From the NCBI GenBank assembly GCA_035549175.1, contig DASZRL010000092.1:62001-126000 (forward strand): a stretch of DNA of 64,000 nucleotides. The letters run 5' to 3'. The translations under genes and the position numbers were made by a program. How positions within the stretch are numbered: the stretch's first letter is position 1; each line of letters starts with the position of its first letter. The notes beneath the pieces are model-generated. The model was not told the DNA's origin. It did no database searches and worked only from the letters and a program-made list of their open reading frames with translations. Positions 1-8,477 of this stretch are shown here, one piece after another. Source of the DNA: DASTSN01 sp035549175 (GTDB taxonomy: Bacteria; Bacteroidota; Bacteroidia; Chitinophagales; Chitinophagaceae).

Positions 1-1
1 G

Positions 2-880
2 AAAGGCATCGGGCCCACCTACATGGACAAAACCGGGCGCAACGGCATCCGGGTGGGTGATATCCTGGATAAGAGCTTCACCACTTCCTATATCAAGTTG
101 CGGCTCAAGCACCAGAAACTGCTGGACAATTATGCCTTCACGGAAGATATTTCGGCCTGGGAGGAAGAGTTCTTCGACGCCCTGGAGTTTCTGCGTCAAC
201 TCAATATCGTTAACGGGGAATATTTTATCAATGACCAGCTGCAGCAGGGCCGGCGCGTCCTGGCCGAAGGAGCCCAGGGCAGCATGCTGGACATAGATTT
301 CGGAACCTTTCCCTATGTCACGTCCTCCAACACGATTTCTGCCGGTGTCTGCAGCGGCCTGGGCGTCGCACCCCAGAAGATCCGCGACGTCATCGGGGTG
401 ACCAAGGCCTACTGCACGCGGGTGGGCAGCGGGCCCTTCCCGACCGAGCTGGATGACGCTACCGGGGAAGAGCTGCGCCGCATCGGCAACGAGTTCGGCG
501 CCACCACCGGCCGCCCCCGCCGCTGCGGGTGGATCGACCTGGTCGCTCTGAAATTCGCCTGTATGGTCAACGGGGTCACCCGGCTGGTCATGACCAAGGC
601 GGACGTCCTGGACAGCTTTGCGGAGCTCCAGGTGTGTACCGCCTACCAGGTGGATGGCAAGCGGTCTGAAAAAGTGCCCTTCCAGATGATGCGGTCCGCC
701 ATTCTGCCCGAATACGAACGGTTGGCCGGTTGGAACTGTCCGACCGGAGCCGCCCAATCCGCGTCAGACCTGCCGGAAAAAATGCGCCAGTATGTCGCCT
801 TCATCAACCACTACCTGGGCGTGGAAATACGCTACATCTCCAATGGTCCCGGACGGGATCAGCTCGTGGTAATTTCCTGA
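2..880 (+). CDS. purA: Adenylosuccinate synthetase, C-terminal part (5' end outside window)
   Basis: Joins IMP and aspartate using GTP to form adenylosuccinate, the first committed step from IMP to AMP, in the cytosol. The reading frame is open from base 2, upstream of the first ATG at 23, so the N-terminal part, including the GTP loop, lies outside the window. Visible family motifs are GPTYMDKTGRNGIR near the window start, EGAQGSMLDIDFGTFPYVTS, GSGPFPTE, and TTGRPRRCGW, which forms part of the IMP and GTP sites. The protein ends normally (GPGRDQLV). A 95 bp AT-rich gap separates it from the next gene. The ATG at 23 is internal, not a start. Confidence 0.97.
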   Translation, partial: KGIGPTYMDKTGRNGIRVGDILDKSFTTSYIKLRLKHQKLLDNYAFTEDISAWEEEFFDALEFLRQLNIVNGEYFINDQLQQGRRVLAEGAQGSMLDIDFGTFPYVTSSNTISAGVCSGLGVAPQKIRDVIGVTKAYCTRVGSGPFPTELDDATGEELRRIGNEFGATTGRPRRCGWIDLVALKFACMVNGVTRLVMTKADVLDSFAELQVCTAYQVDGKRSEKVPFQMMRSAILPEYERLAGWNCPTGAAQSASDLPEKMRQYVAFINHYLGVEIRYISNGPGRDQLVVIS

Positions 881-975
881 TAAAAATGACCTTTTACAGA
901 GGGAAAATTTTTTTTTAAAAAATTTGGCGAATTAAAAACTTCGCTGAAATTTTACAATTATAATCCTGTTAGACC

Positions 976-1422
976 ATGGCATCTAAATCTGATAAGGAAA
1001 AAAAATCCGCCGGGAAAACTGGGTCCGGGAGCCGGAAGGAACCCGCCAAAAAAACGCCTGCCAAACCGAGTAAGGAGGTGGACGGGGATGAGGAGGAGGA
1101 ACTGGACGCCGACGAGGAACTGGATGCAAAGTCTGCTTCCCGGAAGGGCGCTAAAACGGGCGCCACGGCGAAGAAGGACAGCGCCGAGGAGGAAGACGAG
1201 GAGGATTACGATGAGGAGGAGGTTGATGAGTGGGATAAGGTAGAGGAGGAGGAAGAGTGGGATCCTGATTTTGAGGAGTTCGACCTGCCCAAATCGAAGA
1301 CCAAAAAAACAGGAGCGGGCAAGAAAGGCGAAGACGACGACGACTTCAAGATTGACGACGAATTTAAGGATATGGACCTGTTCAACGACAGCGGGTTCGA
1401 CGACGAAGAAGACGACTTCTGA
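976..1422 (+). CDS. Highly acidic, low-complexity protein of unknown function
   Basis: 148 residues with no recognised domain. The first 35 or so residues are rich in Lys, Ser, Gly and Pro; the rest is dominated by long Glu/Asp runs broken by short Lys-rich patches and ends in DDEEDDF. It has no signal peptide, membrane segment or cysteine, so it is probably a disordered cytosolic protein. It starts 95 bp after purA and ends 18 bp before pabB on the same strand. Such a charge pattern is compatible with binding basic partners such as ribosomal proteins or with a nucleic-acid mimic, but this is speculation. The Leu/Phe-rich reading frame on the opposite strand is only a mirror of the GAA/GAC codons. 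Confidence 0.7.
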   Translation: MASKSDKEKKSAGKTGSGSRKEPAKKTPAKPSKEVDGDEEEELDADEELDAKSASRKGAKTGATAKKDSAEEEDEEDYDEEEVDEWDKVEEEEEWDPDFEEFDLPKSKTKKTGAGKKGEDDDDFKIDDEFKDMDLFNDSGFDDEEDDF

Positions 1423-1440
1423 GGTGCTCACCCCCCGGGT

Positions 1441-2742
1441 ATGCTGAACCCCGACACCAAGACTGACTGCTTCGAACTACCTGACCATATCGATACGGTA
1501 AGACAACGCATGCTGAACTGGGTAAAACCGTTCAGCATGTTTTGTTTTCTGGATAACCAGGGGTATGCCCACGGCCCCCGCAGCCAGGAATGGCTTCTGG
1601 CTGCCGGCTGCCGGCGCCGGCTGACGCTACAGGCCGGCGGGGCCCTTGATCAGCTGGAGGCCTTCTGGCGGCAGCAGTCCACCTGGTTGTTCGGCCACCT
1701 GGCCTACGATCTGAAAAATGAGCTGGAACCCCTGTCCTCGGATCATCCCGACGGCATCGGCTTTCCCGACCTGTCCTTTTTCGAACCCGAGATCCTGATC
1801 CGCCTGGACGGGGCCAGGCTGGAAATCACCGCTCCCGATCCTGCCGCCGTATTCCAAGACCTGTGCGGCACCGCAGCCGGACTACCCGGCCCCCCGGTAA
1901 GACATCCCCTGGCCATCCGCAGCCGGTTCAGCCGGCCCGGCTACCTGGCAAGGATCGAAGCCCTGCAGCGGCATATCCGCAGGGGGGACTGTTATGAAAT
2001 CAATTTCTGCCAGGAGTTTTTTGCCGAGAACGCCCGGGTGGATCCCGTTTCCCTCTACCACCAGCTCAGCCGCCTTTCCCCCAATCCCTTTTCGGCTTTC
2101 TACCGCTGCCAGGACTGCTACCTGGCCTGCGCGAGCCCCGAACGCTTCCTGCGCAGGGCGGGGAGCACCCTGGTGTCCCAGCCGATCAAAGGAACGGCGC
2201 CCCGCCATACGGGCCAGCCGGACCTGGACCGGCGCAGCCGGGAAGCGTTGCTGGCCAGTGCCAAGGAACGGGCCGAGAATGTTATGGTGGTGGACCTCGT
2301 GCGCAATGATTTGTCACGGGTATGCCTGCCCGGATCGGTCCGGGTCGAGGAACTCTGCGGGCTCTATGCCTTCCCGCAGGTGTACCAGCTGATCTCCACG
2401 GTCAGCGGCCGGTTGCCTGCGGAAACCGGCCTGGCCTCCATCCTGCGGGCCTGCTTTCCCATGGGTTCCATGACCGGCGCGCCGAAGCGGCGTGTCATGG
2501 AGCTGATTGAACAGTATGAAGTGACGCGGCGGGGTATATTTTCCGGGGCCCTGGGATATATCGATCCGCAGGGGAACTTTGATTTTAACGTGGTCATACG
2601 AAGCGTGATGTACCAGGCGCAGCGCCAGTACCTGTCGTTCCAGGCCGGCTCCGGCATTACCTCCTACAGCGATCCCGCCCGGGAATGGGAGGAATGCCTG
2701 CTGAAGGCGGCCGCGATCCAGGCGGTCCTGCAAGCAGGCTGA
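1441..2742 (+). CDS. pabB: Aminodeoxychorismate synthase component I
   Basis: Converts chorismate, with ammonia from a PabA-type glutaminase, to 4-amino-4-deoxychorismate in folate synthesis. Chorismate-binding motifs are in order: PIKGTAPR (Lys at residue 250), VDLVRNDL, FPMGSMTGAPKRRVMELIE, RGIFSGALGYI and GSGITSYSDPAREWEEC. The lysine in PIKGT is typical of PabB; TrpE normally has PIAGT, so this is PabB rather than anthranilate synthase. The 433-residue length fits a stand-alone component I without a fused glutaminase or lyase. No pabA or pabC is next to it. The start could instead be the ATG at 1510 (MLNWVKPF), which removes 23 weakly conserved residues. It converges on mltD. Confidence 0.93.
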   Translation: MLNPDTKTDCFELPDHIDTVRQRMLNWVKPFSMFCFLDNQGYAHGPRSQEWLLAAGCRRRLTLQAGGALDQLEAFWRQQSTWLFGHLAYDLKNELEPLSSDHPDGIGFPDLSFFEPEILIRLDGARLEITAPDPAAVFQDLCGTAAGLPGPPVRHPLAIRSRFSRPGYLARIEALQRHIRRGDCYEINFCQEFFAENARVDPVSLYHQLSRLSPNPFSAFYRCQDCYLACASPERFLRRAGSTLVSQPIKGTAPRHTGQPDLDRRSREALLASAKERAENVMVVDLVRNDLSRVCLPGSVRVEELCGLYAFPQVYQLISTVSGRLPAETGLASILRACFPMGSMTGAPKRRVMELIEQYEVTRRGIFSGALGYIDPQGNFDFNVVIRSVMYQAQRQYLSFQAGSGITSYSDPAREWEECLLKAAAIQAVLQAG

Positions 2743-2743
2743 T

Positions 2744-2772
2744 GCCACCCCGGTACCCGGTACCCTGGTGGC
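2744..2772. terminator. Hairpin between convergent pabB and mltD
   Basis: GCCACC (2744-2749) can pair with GGTGGC (2767-2772), and two copies of the self-complementary GGTACC lie inside (2752-2757 and 2759-2764). It fills the gap between the two convergent stop codons. There is no T-run on either side, so a termination role is only suggested by position. Confidence 0.3.
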
Positions 2773-3930
2773 TCAGCGGGGGTTGCGGGCGGTGATCGCC
2801 GGCTTGCTTTGAGCAGCGCTCAGCAGCACCTGCAGGGATTCATTGAGGATCTGGAATTTGTTGGCCATGAACTGGTCCATCTGGTCATTGGGCAGGCGGA
2901 GGTCATAGGTGCCGTCCGTGGCGATCTGGCTGTCGAACCCGGGATTGTAGCGGTTGAAGGCCGTGATATCCATGGATACGTATTTGGCGATCACGGCCGC
3001 ATTGTATTTTCCGGAAATGGTGAGCACCCGGGAGCCGGCCATTTCCGCGCTGCTGATGTTTCTGCGCTGCGGAGAGGCGATCAGGTAGCCGAGGGCTTCA
3101 TCCTTGGTCGCGGTGGTAATGCTTCCCTGGCCTTCCATGATGTAATGGGTGGCGATGAATTTCTTGACATGGTCGCGTGATTCGGAAGGCAGGTAATACT
3201 GCAGGTCCCAGAAGTTATGGCTGCCGCTGCGGCGGATGGCGGAGTTGACGTTGCCGGCTCCTCCGTTATAGGCCGCGATGACCAGCAGCCAGTCCCGGTA
3301 CTGGTTATACAGCATCGTCAGGTAGTGGGCGGCCGCGTGGGTACTCTTGAAATAATCGGTCCGTTCGTCCACGTAGCCGTCTACGCGCAGCCCGTTGTTG
3401 CGTGCCGTTTCCGGCATGAATTGCCAGGGGCCTACGGCGCCGGCCCAGGAGACGGCCGTCGGTTTAAGATCCGATTCGATGACGGCGAGGTATTTCATTT
3501 CCCCGGGAACCCCGTGCTGTTCCAGGATCGATTCGATCATGTCAAAATACGGTTTCCCCCAGCCCTTCATTTTCTCCAGGCTCCGGCCATGTTTCTGCAT
3601 GTAATCCTGCACGAAACTTACCGCCCTCGGATTGAGCTGGGCATCATTGAACCCGTTGCGCAGCGTGTTGGCCACAAACAGGTCCCGGAATCCCTCCTTG
3701 GGATCGCTGACCAGGGTCTCGCGGTGGGTAGAATCGCGGTGGGCCAGGGTGTCGGAAGGCAGGCGGCGGGACAGTTCGCTGCGGCGGGCAGCCGCAGGAA
3801 GGGAGGTCGTTTTCTGTGCGGGTTGTACCTGGGCGGTAAAGGAGGCCTGGCGGGCGTCCTGCCTGGCAGCAACTCCCGAAAAAGCCCCCCCGGTAACCAG
3901 GACCAGGAACATGCGGATAATAGGTTTCAT
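2773..3930 (-). CDS. mltD: Membrane-bound lytic murein transglycosylase (MltD/SLT type)
   Basis: Cleaves the MurNAc-GlcNAc bond of peptidoglycan with formation of 1,6-anhydroMurNAc. The start was set at 3930 (MKPIIRMFLVLV), which gives a normal signal peptide and clears gatA; the longer frame to 4065 would overlap gatA by 71 bp. The SLT domain covers about residues 125-290. The likely catalytic glutamate is E152 in LAVIESDLKPTAVSW, followed by GAVGPWQFMPETA and the AYNGGAGNV motif. The C-terminal 100 residues resemble a degenerate LysM-like wall-binding region (ITAFNRYNPGFD). It is the last gene of a leftward rplS-tatA-gatA-mltD series. Whether it is lipid-anchored is unclear, since no lipobox cysteine is visible. 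Confidence 0.9.
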   Translation of the reverse strand: MKPIIRMFLVLVTGGAFSGVAARQDARQASFTAQVQPAQKTTSLPAAARRSELSRRLPSDTLAHRDSTHRETLVSDPKEGFRDLFVANTLRNGFNDAQLNPRAVSFVQDYMQKHGRSLEKMKGWGKPYFDMIESILEQHGVPGEMKYLAVIESDLKPTAVSWAGAVGPWQFMPETARNNGLRVDGYVDERTDYFKSTHAAAHYLTMLYNQYRDWLLVIAAYNGGAGNVNSAIRRSGSHNFWDLQYYLPSESRDHVKKFIATHYIMEGQGSITTATKDEALGYLIASPQRRNISSAEMAGSRVLTISGKYNAAVIAKYVSMDITAFNRYNPGFDSQIATDGTYDLRLPNDQMDQFMANKFQILNESLQVLLSAAQSKPAITARNPR

Positions 3931-3950
3931 CGTGCCTTGTTTACGTACAC

Positions 3951-3971
3951 CGAATCTCGAATCACGAATCA
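3951..3971. repeat. Heptamer tandem repeat, three copies
   Basis: CGAATC recurs at 3951, 3958 and 3965, that is, units CGAATCT, CGAATCA, CGAATCA with a 7 bp period. It lies in the 64 bp gap between gatA and mltD, just before the mltD start. No coding role is apparent. Confidence 0.6.
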
Positions 3972-3994
3972 CAGGTAAGCGACGAAGGTGGCTG

Positions 3995-5437
3995 TTAAAC
4001 AGGATACTTGTATTGCTGTAGCAGGTGGCTGGAGACTTGGAGCAAAGATAACTCTTCGAAATCATTTGCCATAACCTGGATGCCGAAAGGCATGCCGTTG
4101 CTATGGCGGAACAGCGGCAGGGACAGGGCGGGAATGCCGGTCAGGTTGGCCATAACTGTATAGATATCCGCAAGATACATGGCGATCGGGTCGCTGAGCT
4201 TTTCCCCGATTGGAAAGGCGGTGGTGGGGGAAACGGGCAGCAGAATGAAATCATGCTGCCGGAATATGTCCCGGGTGCGGTCGCGCAGCATCCGGCGCAC
4301 CTGCTGCGCCCGTGTGAAGTAGGCATCATAGTAGCCGGTGCTCAGCACGAAGGTCCCCAGCAGGATCCGCCGTTTCACCTCGCGCCCGAAGCCTTCCGAA
4401 CGGGTCTTTTTGTAAAAGGCCTCCAGGTCCGTAACGGGGTGGGAGGTCCGGTAGCCGAACCTGACCCCGTCGTAGCGGGACAGGTTGGAGGATGCTTCGG
4501 CGGTGGTGAGGACGTAATAGGCAGGGACTATGTAATCCAGGTATTCAAAGGGGACTTCGGTCACCTGGTGGCCATCCCGGCTGAGTCGTTCCAGCAGGCC
4601 GCGGATGGCCGCGGCGATCTCGGGGTCCAGGCCCGGGTGATCGAGCGCCTCCCGGAAATAGGCGAAGCGGACCGGGCGGCCGGTGGGCGAAACGGGGGTG
4701 TAGGCGGGTACGGGCCGCTGGGACGCCGTACTGTCGAAGGCATCCGGGCCGGCCATTACCTGCAGGGCCAGGGCCACGTCTTCCACGCGATGGCCGAAAA
4801 TGCCGATCTGGTCAAAGGAAGAGGCGTAGGCGATCAGGCCATACCGGGAAATGCGGCCGTAGGTGGGCTTGAGGCCCACCAGTCCGCAGAAATCCGCCGG
4901 CTGGCGGACCGATCCGCCGGTATCACTGCCCAGCGATAGCATACAGCAGCCGGTTTGCACGGCTACGGCCGATCCGCCCGAGGATCCGCCGGGCACGCGG
5001 GATTCGTCGAGGCCGTTGAGGACCCGGCCGTAAAAGGAGTTTTCATTGGTGGAGCCCATGGCGAACTCGTCGCAGTTCAGGCTGCCGATCAGGATCGCCC
5101 CTTCCTCCAGGAGCCGCTCCACCGCAGTGGCCGTGTACAGGGAATGAAAGCCCTGCAGGATGCGGGAGGCGGCCGTCACGGCATGACCCTGGTAACACAG
5201 GACATCCTTGATCCCGATGATTACGCCATGGAGGAGCCCTGGTCGTTTGCCGGCCGCCCGCTGCTGGTCCAGCCAGGCCGCACGCGCCCGGGCTTCGGAG
5301 GCAAAGACCTCCACGAATGCATTTAAATGACGGAAATTCCCGATGCGCTCCAGGTAATGGTCTACGGCCTCCACGCAACTGGTGCGGCCTTCCGTTAACT
5401 CCCGGTGGTAGGCATCAATGGAAGTGAATGAAAACAA
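3995..5437 (-). CDS. gatA: Asp-tRNA(Asn)/Glu-tRNA(Gln) amidotransferase subunit A
   Basis: Glutaminase subunit of GatCAB: it releases ammonia from Gln, which GatB uses to amidate mischarged Glu-tRNA(Gln) or Asp-tRNA(Asn). The amidase-signature triad can be read as K77 (GIKDVL), cis-Ser S152 (PGGSSGGSAVAV) and nucleophile S176 (SDTGGSVRQP); the spacing matches the family. Also present is DEFAMGSTNENSFYG. At 480 residues it is full length. gatB and gatC are not in the window. It lies 61 bp downstream of tatA and 64 bp upstream of mltD on the same strand. Confidence 0.96.
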   Translation of the reverse strand: MFSFTSIDAYHRELTEGRTSCVEAVDHYLERIGNFRHLNAFVEVFASEARARAAWLDQQRAAGKRPGLLHGVIIGIKDVLCYQGHAVTAASRILQGFHSLYTATAVERLLEEGAILIGSLNCDEFAMGSTNENSFYGRVLNGLDESRVPGGSSGGSAVAVQTGCCMLSLGSDTGGSVRQPADFCGLVGLKPTYGRISRYGLIAYASSFDQIGIFGHRVEDVALALQVMAGPDAFDSTASQRPVPAYTPVSPTGRPVRFAYFREALDHPGLDPEIAAAIRGLLERLSRDGHQVTEVPFEYLDYIVPAYYVLTTAEASSNLSRYDGVRFGYRTSHPVTDLEAFYKKTRSEGFGREVKRRILLGTFVLSTGYYDAYFTRAQQVRRMLRDRTRDIFRQHDFILLPVSPTTAFPIGEKLSDPIAMYLADIYTVMANLTGIPALSLPLFRHSNGMPFGIQVMANDFEELSLLQVSSHLLQQYKYPV

Positions 5438-5498
5438 GAACCCCGGCCTTTATCTAATAAAGAAAATGGTTAAGAGCGGACGATGTGTGTGGAGCGGA

Positions 5499-5720
5499 TC
5501 AGTTGGTACCTGAGTTGTGGGATTCGTTGATACCTTCCTCGATTTCCCTTTTCACATTGTTTTTGGCATCGTTAAACTCACGCACGCCACGGCCCAGGCC
5601 ACGCATCAGTTCGGGGATCTTGCGGCCACCGAATAACAGAAGAATGATTACCAGGATGATGATGATTTCCTGGGTACCCAGCACGCCCAACAGCACAGTC
5701 AAGAAATTTGCATGTATCAT
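5499..5720 (-). CDS. tatA: Sec-independent translocase subunit TatA
   Basis: Pore-forming subunit of the twin-arginine export system in the inner membrane, which carries folded proteins. The 73 residues show the standard layout: a short periplasmic start, one membrane helix at about residues 15-30 (LGTQEIIIILVIILLLF), the FGGRKIPELMRGLGRGVREF hinge and amphipathic helix, and a charged tail. TatA and TatE cannot be told apart from sequence alone. tatC is not in the window. Confidence 0.94.
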   Translation of the reverse strand: MIHANFLTVLLGVLGTQEIIIILVIILLLFGGRKIPELMRGLGRGVREFNDAKNNVKREIEEGINESHNSGTN

Positions 5721-5811
5721 ATAATCGGAATTAGACGGTAAAGATAGGAACTAGCGGGAACATGCGGCGACAAATAATTTGAACGGGCTGTTTTCCTCGC
5801 CGGGTAAACGA

Positions 5812-5838
5812 AAAAAGGCCCGGATCGCGGGCCTTTTC
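5812..5838 (-). terminator. Intrinsic terminator after rplS
   Basis: Read on the minus strand, GGCCCG pairs with CGGGCC around a short CGATC loop, extended by an AAAA/TTTT pairing and followed by a T-run (plus-strand A-run 5811-5816). It lies 20 bp after the rplS stop, so it probably ends most rplS transcripts before tatA. Confidence 0.75.
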
Positions 5839-5857
5839 GATTGTATGCGGGAAGAAA

Positions 5858-6226
5858 TTAATTTCCAGCGGATTCGACCAGCAGGCGCTTTTCCTTGATC
5901 CGGGCGCTCTTGCCGCTGCGGCTGCGCTGATAGTACAGCTTGGCACGACGTACGCGGCCGGTCTTGTTCAGCACGATGGATTCAATATTGGGGGAAAACA
6001 GCGGGAAAAGCCGCTCCACGCCAATGCCGTCGGAGATCTTGCGCACCGTGAAGGTGGCGGTGGAACCTGTGCCCTGGCGCTTGATCACGTCGCCCTTGAA
6101 CGACTGGATACGCTCCTTGTTTCCTTCAACGATTTTATAGTTGACGGTGATGTTGTCACCGGGCTTGAAGTTCGGCGTGTCTTTCTTACCGGTCAGTTGT
6201 TCGTGTACATACGCAGTAGCATCCAT
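5858..6226 (-). CDS. rplS: 50S ribosomal protein L19
   Basis: Large-subunit protein at the 30S-50S interface. The 122 residues contain the family core: FKPGDNITVNYKIVEGNKERIQSF, GDVIKRQG, TFTVRKISDGIGVERLFPLFSPNIESI, and RRAKLYYQRSRSGKSARIKE. Length and ends are normal. In many bacteria rplS sits with rpsP-rimM-trmD; here it is apart from them, next to tatA. It has its own terminator and a plausible -7 element upstream. Confidence 0.98.
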   Translation of the reverse strand: MDATAYVHEQLTGKKDTPNFKPGDNITVNYKIVEGNKERIQSFKGDVIKRQGTGSTATFTVRKISDGIGVERLFPLFSPNIESIVLNKTGRVRRAKLYYQRSRSGKSARIKEKRLLVESAGN

Positions 6227-6247
6227 GACTCAGATTTTTAAGGGAGG

Positions 6248-6255
6248 CAAAGGTA
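6248..6255 (-). promoter_or_regulatory. Candidate -7 element for rplS
   Basis: TACCTTTG on the minus strand matches the Bacteroidota TAnnTTTG -7 consensus 22 bp before the rplS ATG. No clear TTTG -33 element is seen at the usual distance, so support is partial. Confidence 0.4.
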
Positions 6256-6304
6256 GGGAAAACCCCTGATACCCCGAAGGGAAGAGGGGGACTTTTTTTC
6301 GGGC

Positions 6305-7870
6305 CTACCTGGCCACATTGACCGTCCGCTTTTCCCGGATCACCGTCACTTTGATCTGGCCCGGGTAGGTCATATCGGTCTGTATCTTCTGGGCGATCTC
6401 AAAGGAAAGTCGCTCGGAATCCTGGTCGCTTACCTTGTCGGCCTCTACGATGACCCGCAGTTCGCGGCCGGCCTGGATGGCATAGGCCTTTTCCACGCCC
6501 TGGTAGGTAAGTGCCAGGTTTTCAAGCTCTTTGATACGCTGCAGGTATTGCTGCATGATTTCCCGGCGGGCTCCGGGGCGGGCGCCGCTGATGGCGTCGC
6601 AGGCCTGGATGATCGGGGAAATCACGTATTGCATTTCCATTTCATCGTGGTGGGACCCGATGGCGTTCACCACGGCCGGGTTTTCCCCGTATTTTTCAGC
6701 CAGTTTGGCACCCAGCAGGGCGTGGCTGAGTTCGCTTTCCTCGTCGGGTACCTTGCCGATATCGTGCAGCAGGCCCGCCCGCTTAGCCAGCTTGGGGTTC
6801 AGGCCCAGTTCGGCAGCCATGATGCCGCACAGATTGGCGACCTCGCGGCTGTGCATCAGCAGGTTCTGCCCGTAGGACGAACGGAAACGCATCTTTCCCA
6901 CGATCCGGACCAGTTCCTTGTGGAGGCCGTGGATGCCCAGTTCGATCACGGTGCGTTCCCCGATTTCCATGACCTGCTCTTCGATCTGGCGGCGGGTTTT
7001 TTCAACGACCTCCTCGATGCGGGCCGGGTGGATGCGTCCGTCGGTCACCAGGCGCTGGAGGCTCAGGCGGGCGATTTCGCGGCGTAGCGGGTCAAAGGAG
7101 GACAGGATGATCGCCTCCGGGGTATCGTCCACGATCAGGTCTACCCCGGTCGCGGCTTCAATCGCCCGGATATTACGACCCTCACGGCCGATAATCTGTC
7201 CCTTGATTTCGTCGCTTTCCAGGTTAAATACCGTAATGGAGTTTTCAATGGCCTGTTCCGCGGCCGTACGCTGGATGGTCTGGATGATGATCTTGCGGGC
7301 CTCTTTGTTAGCCTTCTGCTTGGCTTCGTCGATGATTTCCTGCTGGATGCCGATGGCCTGTGTCTGGGCCTCCTGGCGCAGGCTCTCCACCAGCTGGTGG
7401 CGGGCCTCCTCGGCGGACAGGGCGGCGATCTTTTCCAGGCGGCGGATATGCTCCTCCTGGTGTTTTTCCAGCTCCGTACGCTTGATATTCACCAGTTCGA
7501 TCTGGCGGTTCAGGTTTTCCTTGATCGCCTCGTTCTCCTTGATCTGGCGGTCCAGGCTGGTCTCCTTGTGGTTGATAGCCTGCTCTTTCTGCCGGATCCG
7601 GTTTTCGGCTTCCCCCATTTTGCGGTTGCGGTCGAGGGTTTCCTTGTCGTGGGCGGCTTTCAGCTGCACGAAGCGTTCCTTGGCCTCCAGTTCCTTCTCC
7701 TTGCGCAGGGTCTCCGCCCGCAGTTCTGCCTCCTTGATGATGTTTTGTGCCTGTAATTCAGCCTCTTCGATCTGTTTTCGGGTGTTCTTGGCAAAAATGA
7801 ACTTACCCGCTACAATGCCCGCGGCCAGTGCCGCGATCCCCGTTATGATGGATAATATATTCGGGTCCAT
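6305..7870 (-). CDS. rny: Ribonuclease Y
   Basis: Membrane-anchored endoribonuclease that starts mRNA decay. The start was set at 7870 (MDPNILSIITGIAALAAG), giving 521 residues and placing the anchor helix at about residues 5-25; the frame open to 7975 adds an unlikely hydrophilic leader. Order of parts: membrane helix, long Glu/Lys/Gln-rich coiled coil to about residue 200, KH RNA-binding domain (DEIKGQIIGREGRNIRAIE), and HD phosphohydrolase domain (SREVANLCGIM then GLLHDIGK, followed by GSHHDE). It follows zapA in a pheT-coiled coil-zapA-rny order. A 200 bp gap without recognisable genes lies between it and zapA. Confidence 0.96.
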   Translation of the reverse strand: MDPNILSIITGIAALAAGIVAGKFIFAKNTRKQIEEAELQAQNIIKEAELRAETLRKEKELEAKERFVQLKAAHDKETLDRNRKMGEAENRIRQKEQAINHKETSLDRQIKENEAIKENLNRQIELVNIKRTELEKHQEEHIRRLEKIAALSAEEARHQLVESLRQEAQTQAIGIQQEIIDEAKQKANKEARKIIIQTIQRTAAEQAIENSITVFNLESDEIKGQIIGREGRNIRAIEAATGVDLIVDDTPEAIILSSFDPLRREIARLSLQRLVTDGRIHPARIEEVVEKTRRQIEEQVMEIGERTVIELGIHGLHKELVRIVGKMRFRSSYGQNLLMHSREVANLCGIMAAELGLNPKLAKRAGLLHDIGKVPDEESELSHALLGAKLAEKYGENPAVVNAIGSHHDEMEMQYVISPIIQACDAISGARPGARREIMQQYLQRIKELENLALTYQGVEKAYAIQAGRELRVIVEADKVSDQDSERLSFEIAQKIQTDMTYPGQIKVTVIREKRTVNVAR

Positions 7871-8070
7871 GAATACGTTTTTTTGATTGTTCCGAAATGC
7901 TATGTCTTGTCGTTTTTTCCATACTGCATGGGCAGATGAAGGCCCGCCGGCGGCGGGCAATGGGCGAAGATACAAAACCGGCCGAATTGGCGGAAATCGG
8001 AAATTAGCCGGATTTCTTATAATTTTCTGAAAATCATTCGGGCAGCCGCCCCGCCGGCGGCCGATGCGGT

Positions 8071-8364
8071 TCAGGCCTGCGGCAGGTGACTGTCGAGCAG
8101 GCGTTCCAGGCCGGCCAGCTTTTCTGCCAGCTGATCCGGGTCCACCCCCGCCTGCAGGGCCCCGTTCTGCTCGGTGGCAAACCAGACCAGTACCATGGAT
8201 ATATAGTCCTGCATATCCTTGCCGGCGAACTGGGTCCGGAATTCCAGGATCTTGTCATTGATGGTCTTTACGGTCCGGCGGACCACCTCCTCATCCCGGG
8301 GCAGGATGCGGATCCGGTAGGTACGGTCCCCTATGACGATGTTGACCGGAATTAATTCTGCCAT
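8071..8364 (-). CDS. zapA: Cell division protein ZapA
   Basis: Small cytosolic protein that binds FtsZ and promotes bundling of protofilaments. The start MAELIPVNIVIGDRTYRI at 8364 is preferred over 8373, giving 97 residues. Features are the N-terminal beta region ending in RILPRDEEVVRRTVKTINDKI and a C-terminal helical half (DMQDYISMVLVWFATEQN, then LERLLDSHL). The position between a pheT-linked coiled-coil gene and rny supports the call. Confidence 0.88.
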   Translation of the reverse strand: MAELIPVNIVIGDRTYRIRILPRDEEVVRRTVKTINDKILEFRTQFAGKDMQDYISMVLVWFATEQNGALQAGVDPDQLAEKLAGLERLLDSHLPQA

Positions 8365-8477
8365 AGCTTGCAATTGTGAAATAATTTGAGTTATTTAGTT
8401 GCCCTGAATTACCCGAATGAACACCCTGCTATCCTATACTCCGCCCATATCCGAAAAACCCAAAACACCAACACGTT

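Noticed and set aside
958..1431. A Leu/Phe/Val-rich membrane-like frame opposite the acidic gene
   Set aside because: It is the complement of GAA/GAC/GAG codons, which read as Phe, Leu and Val; the plus-strand frame explains the bias.
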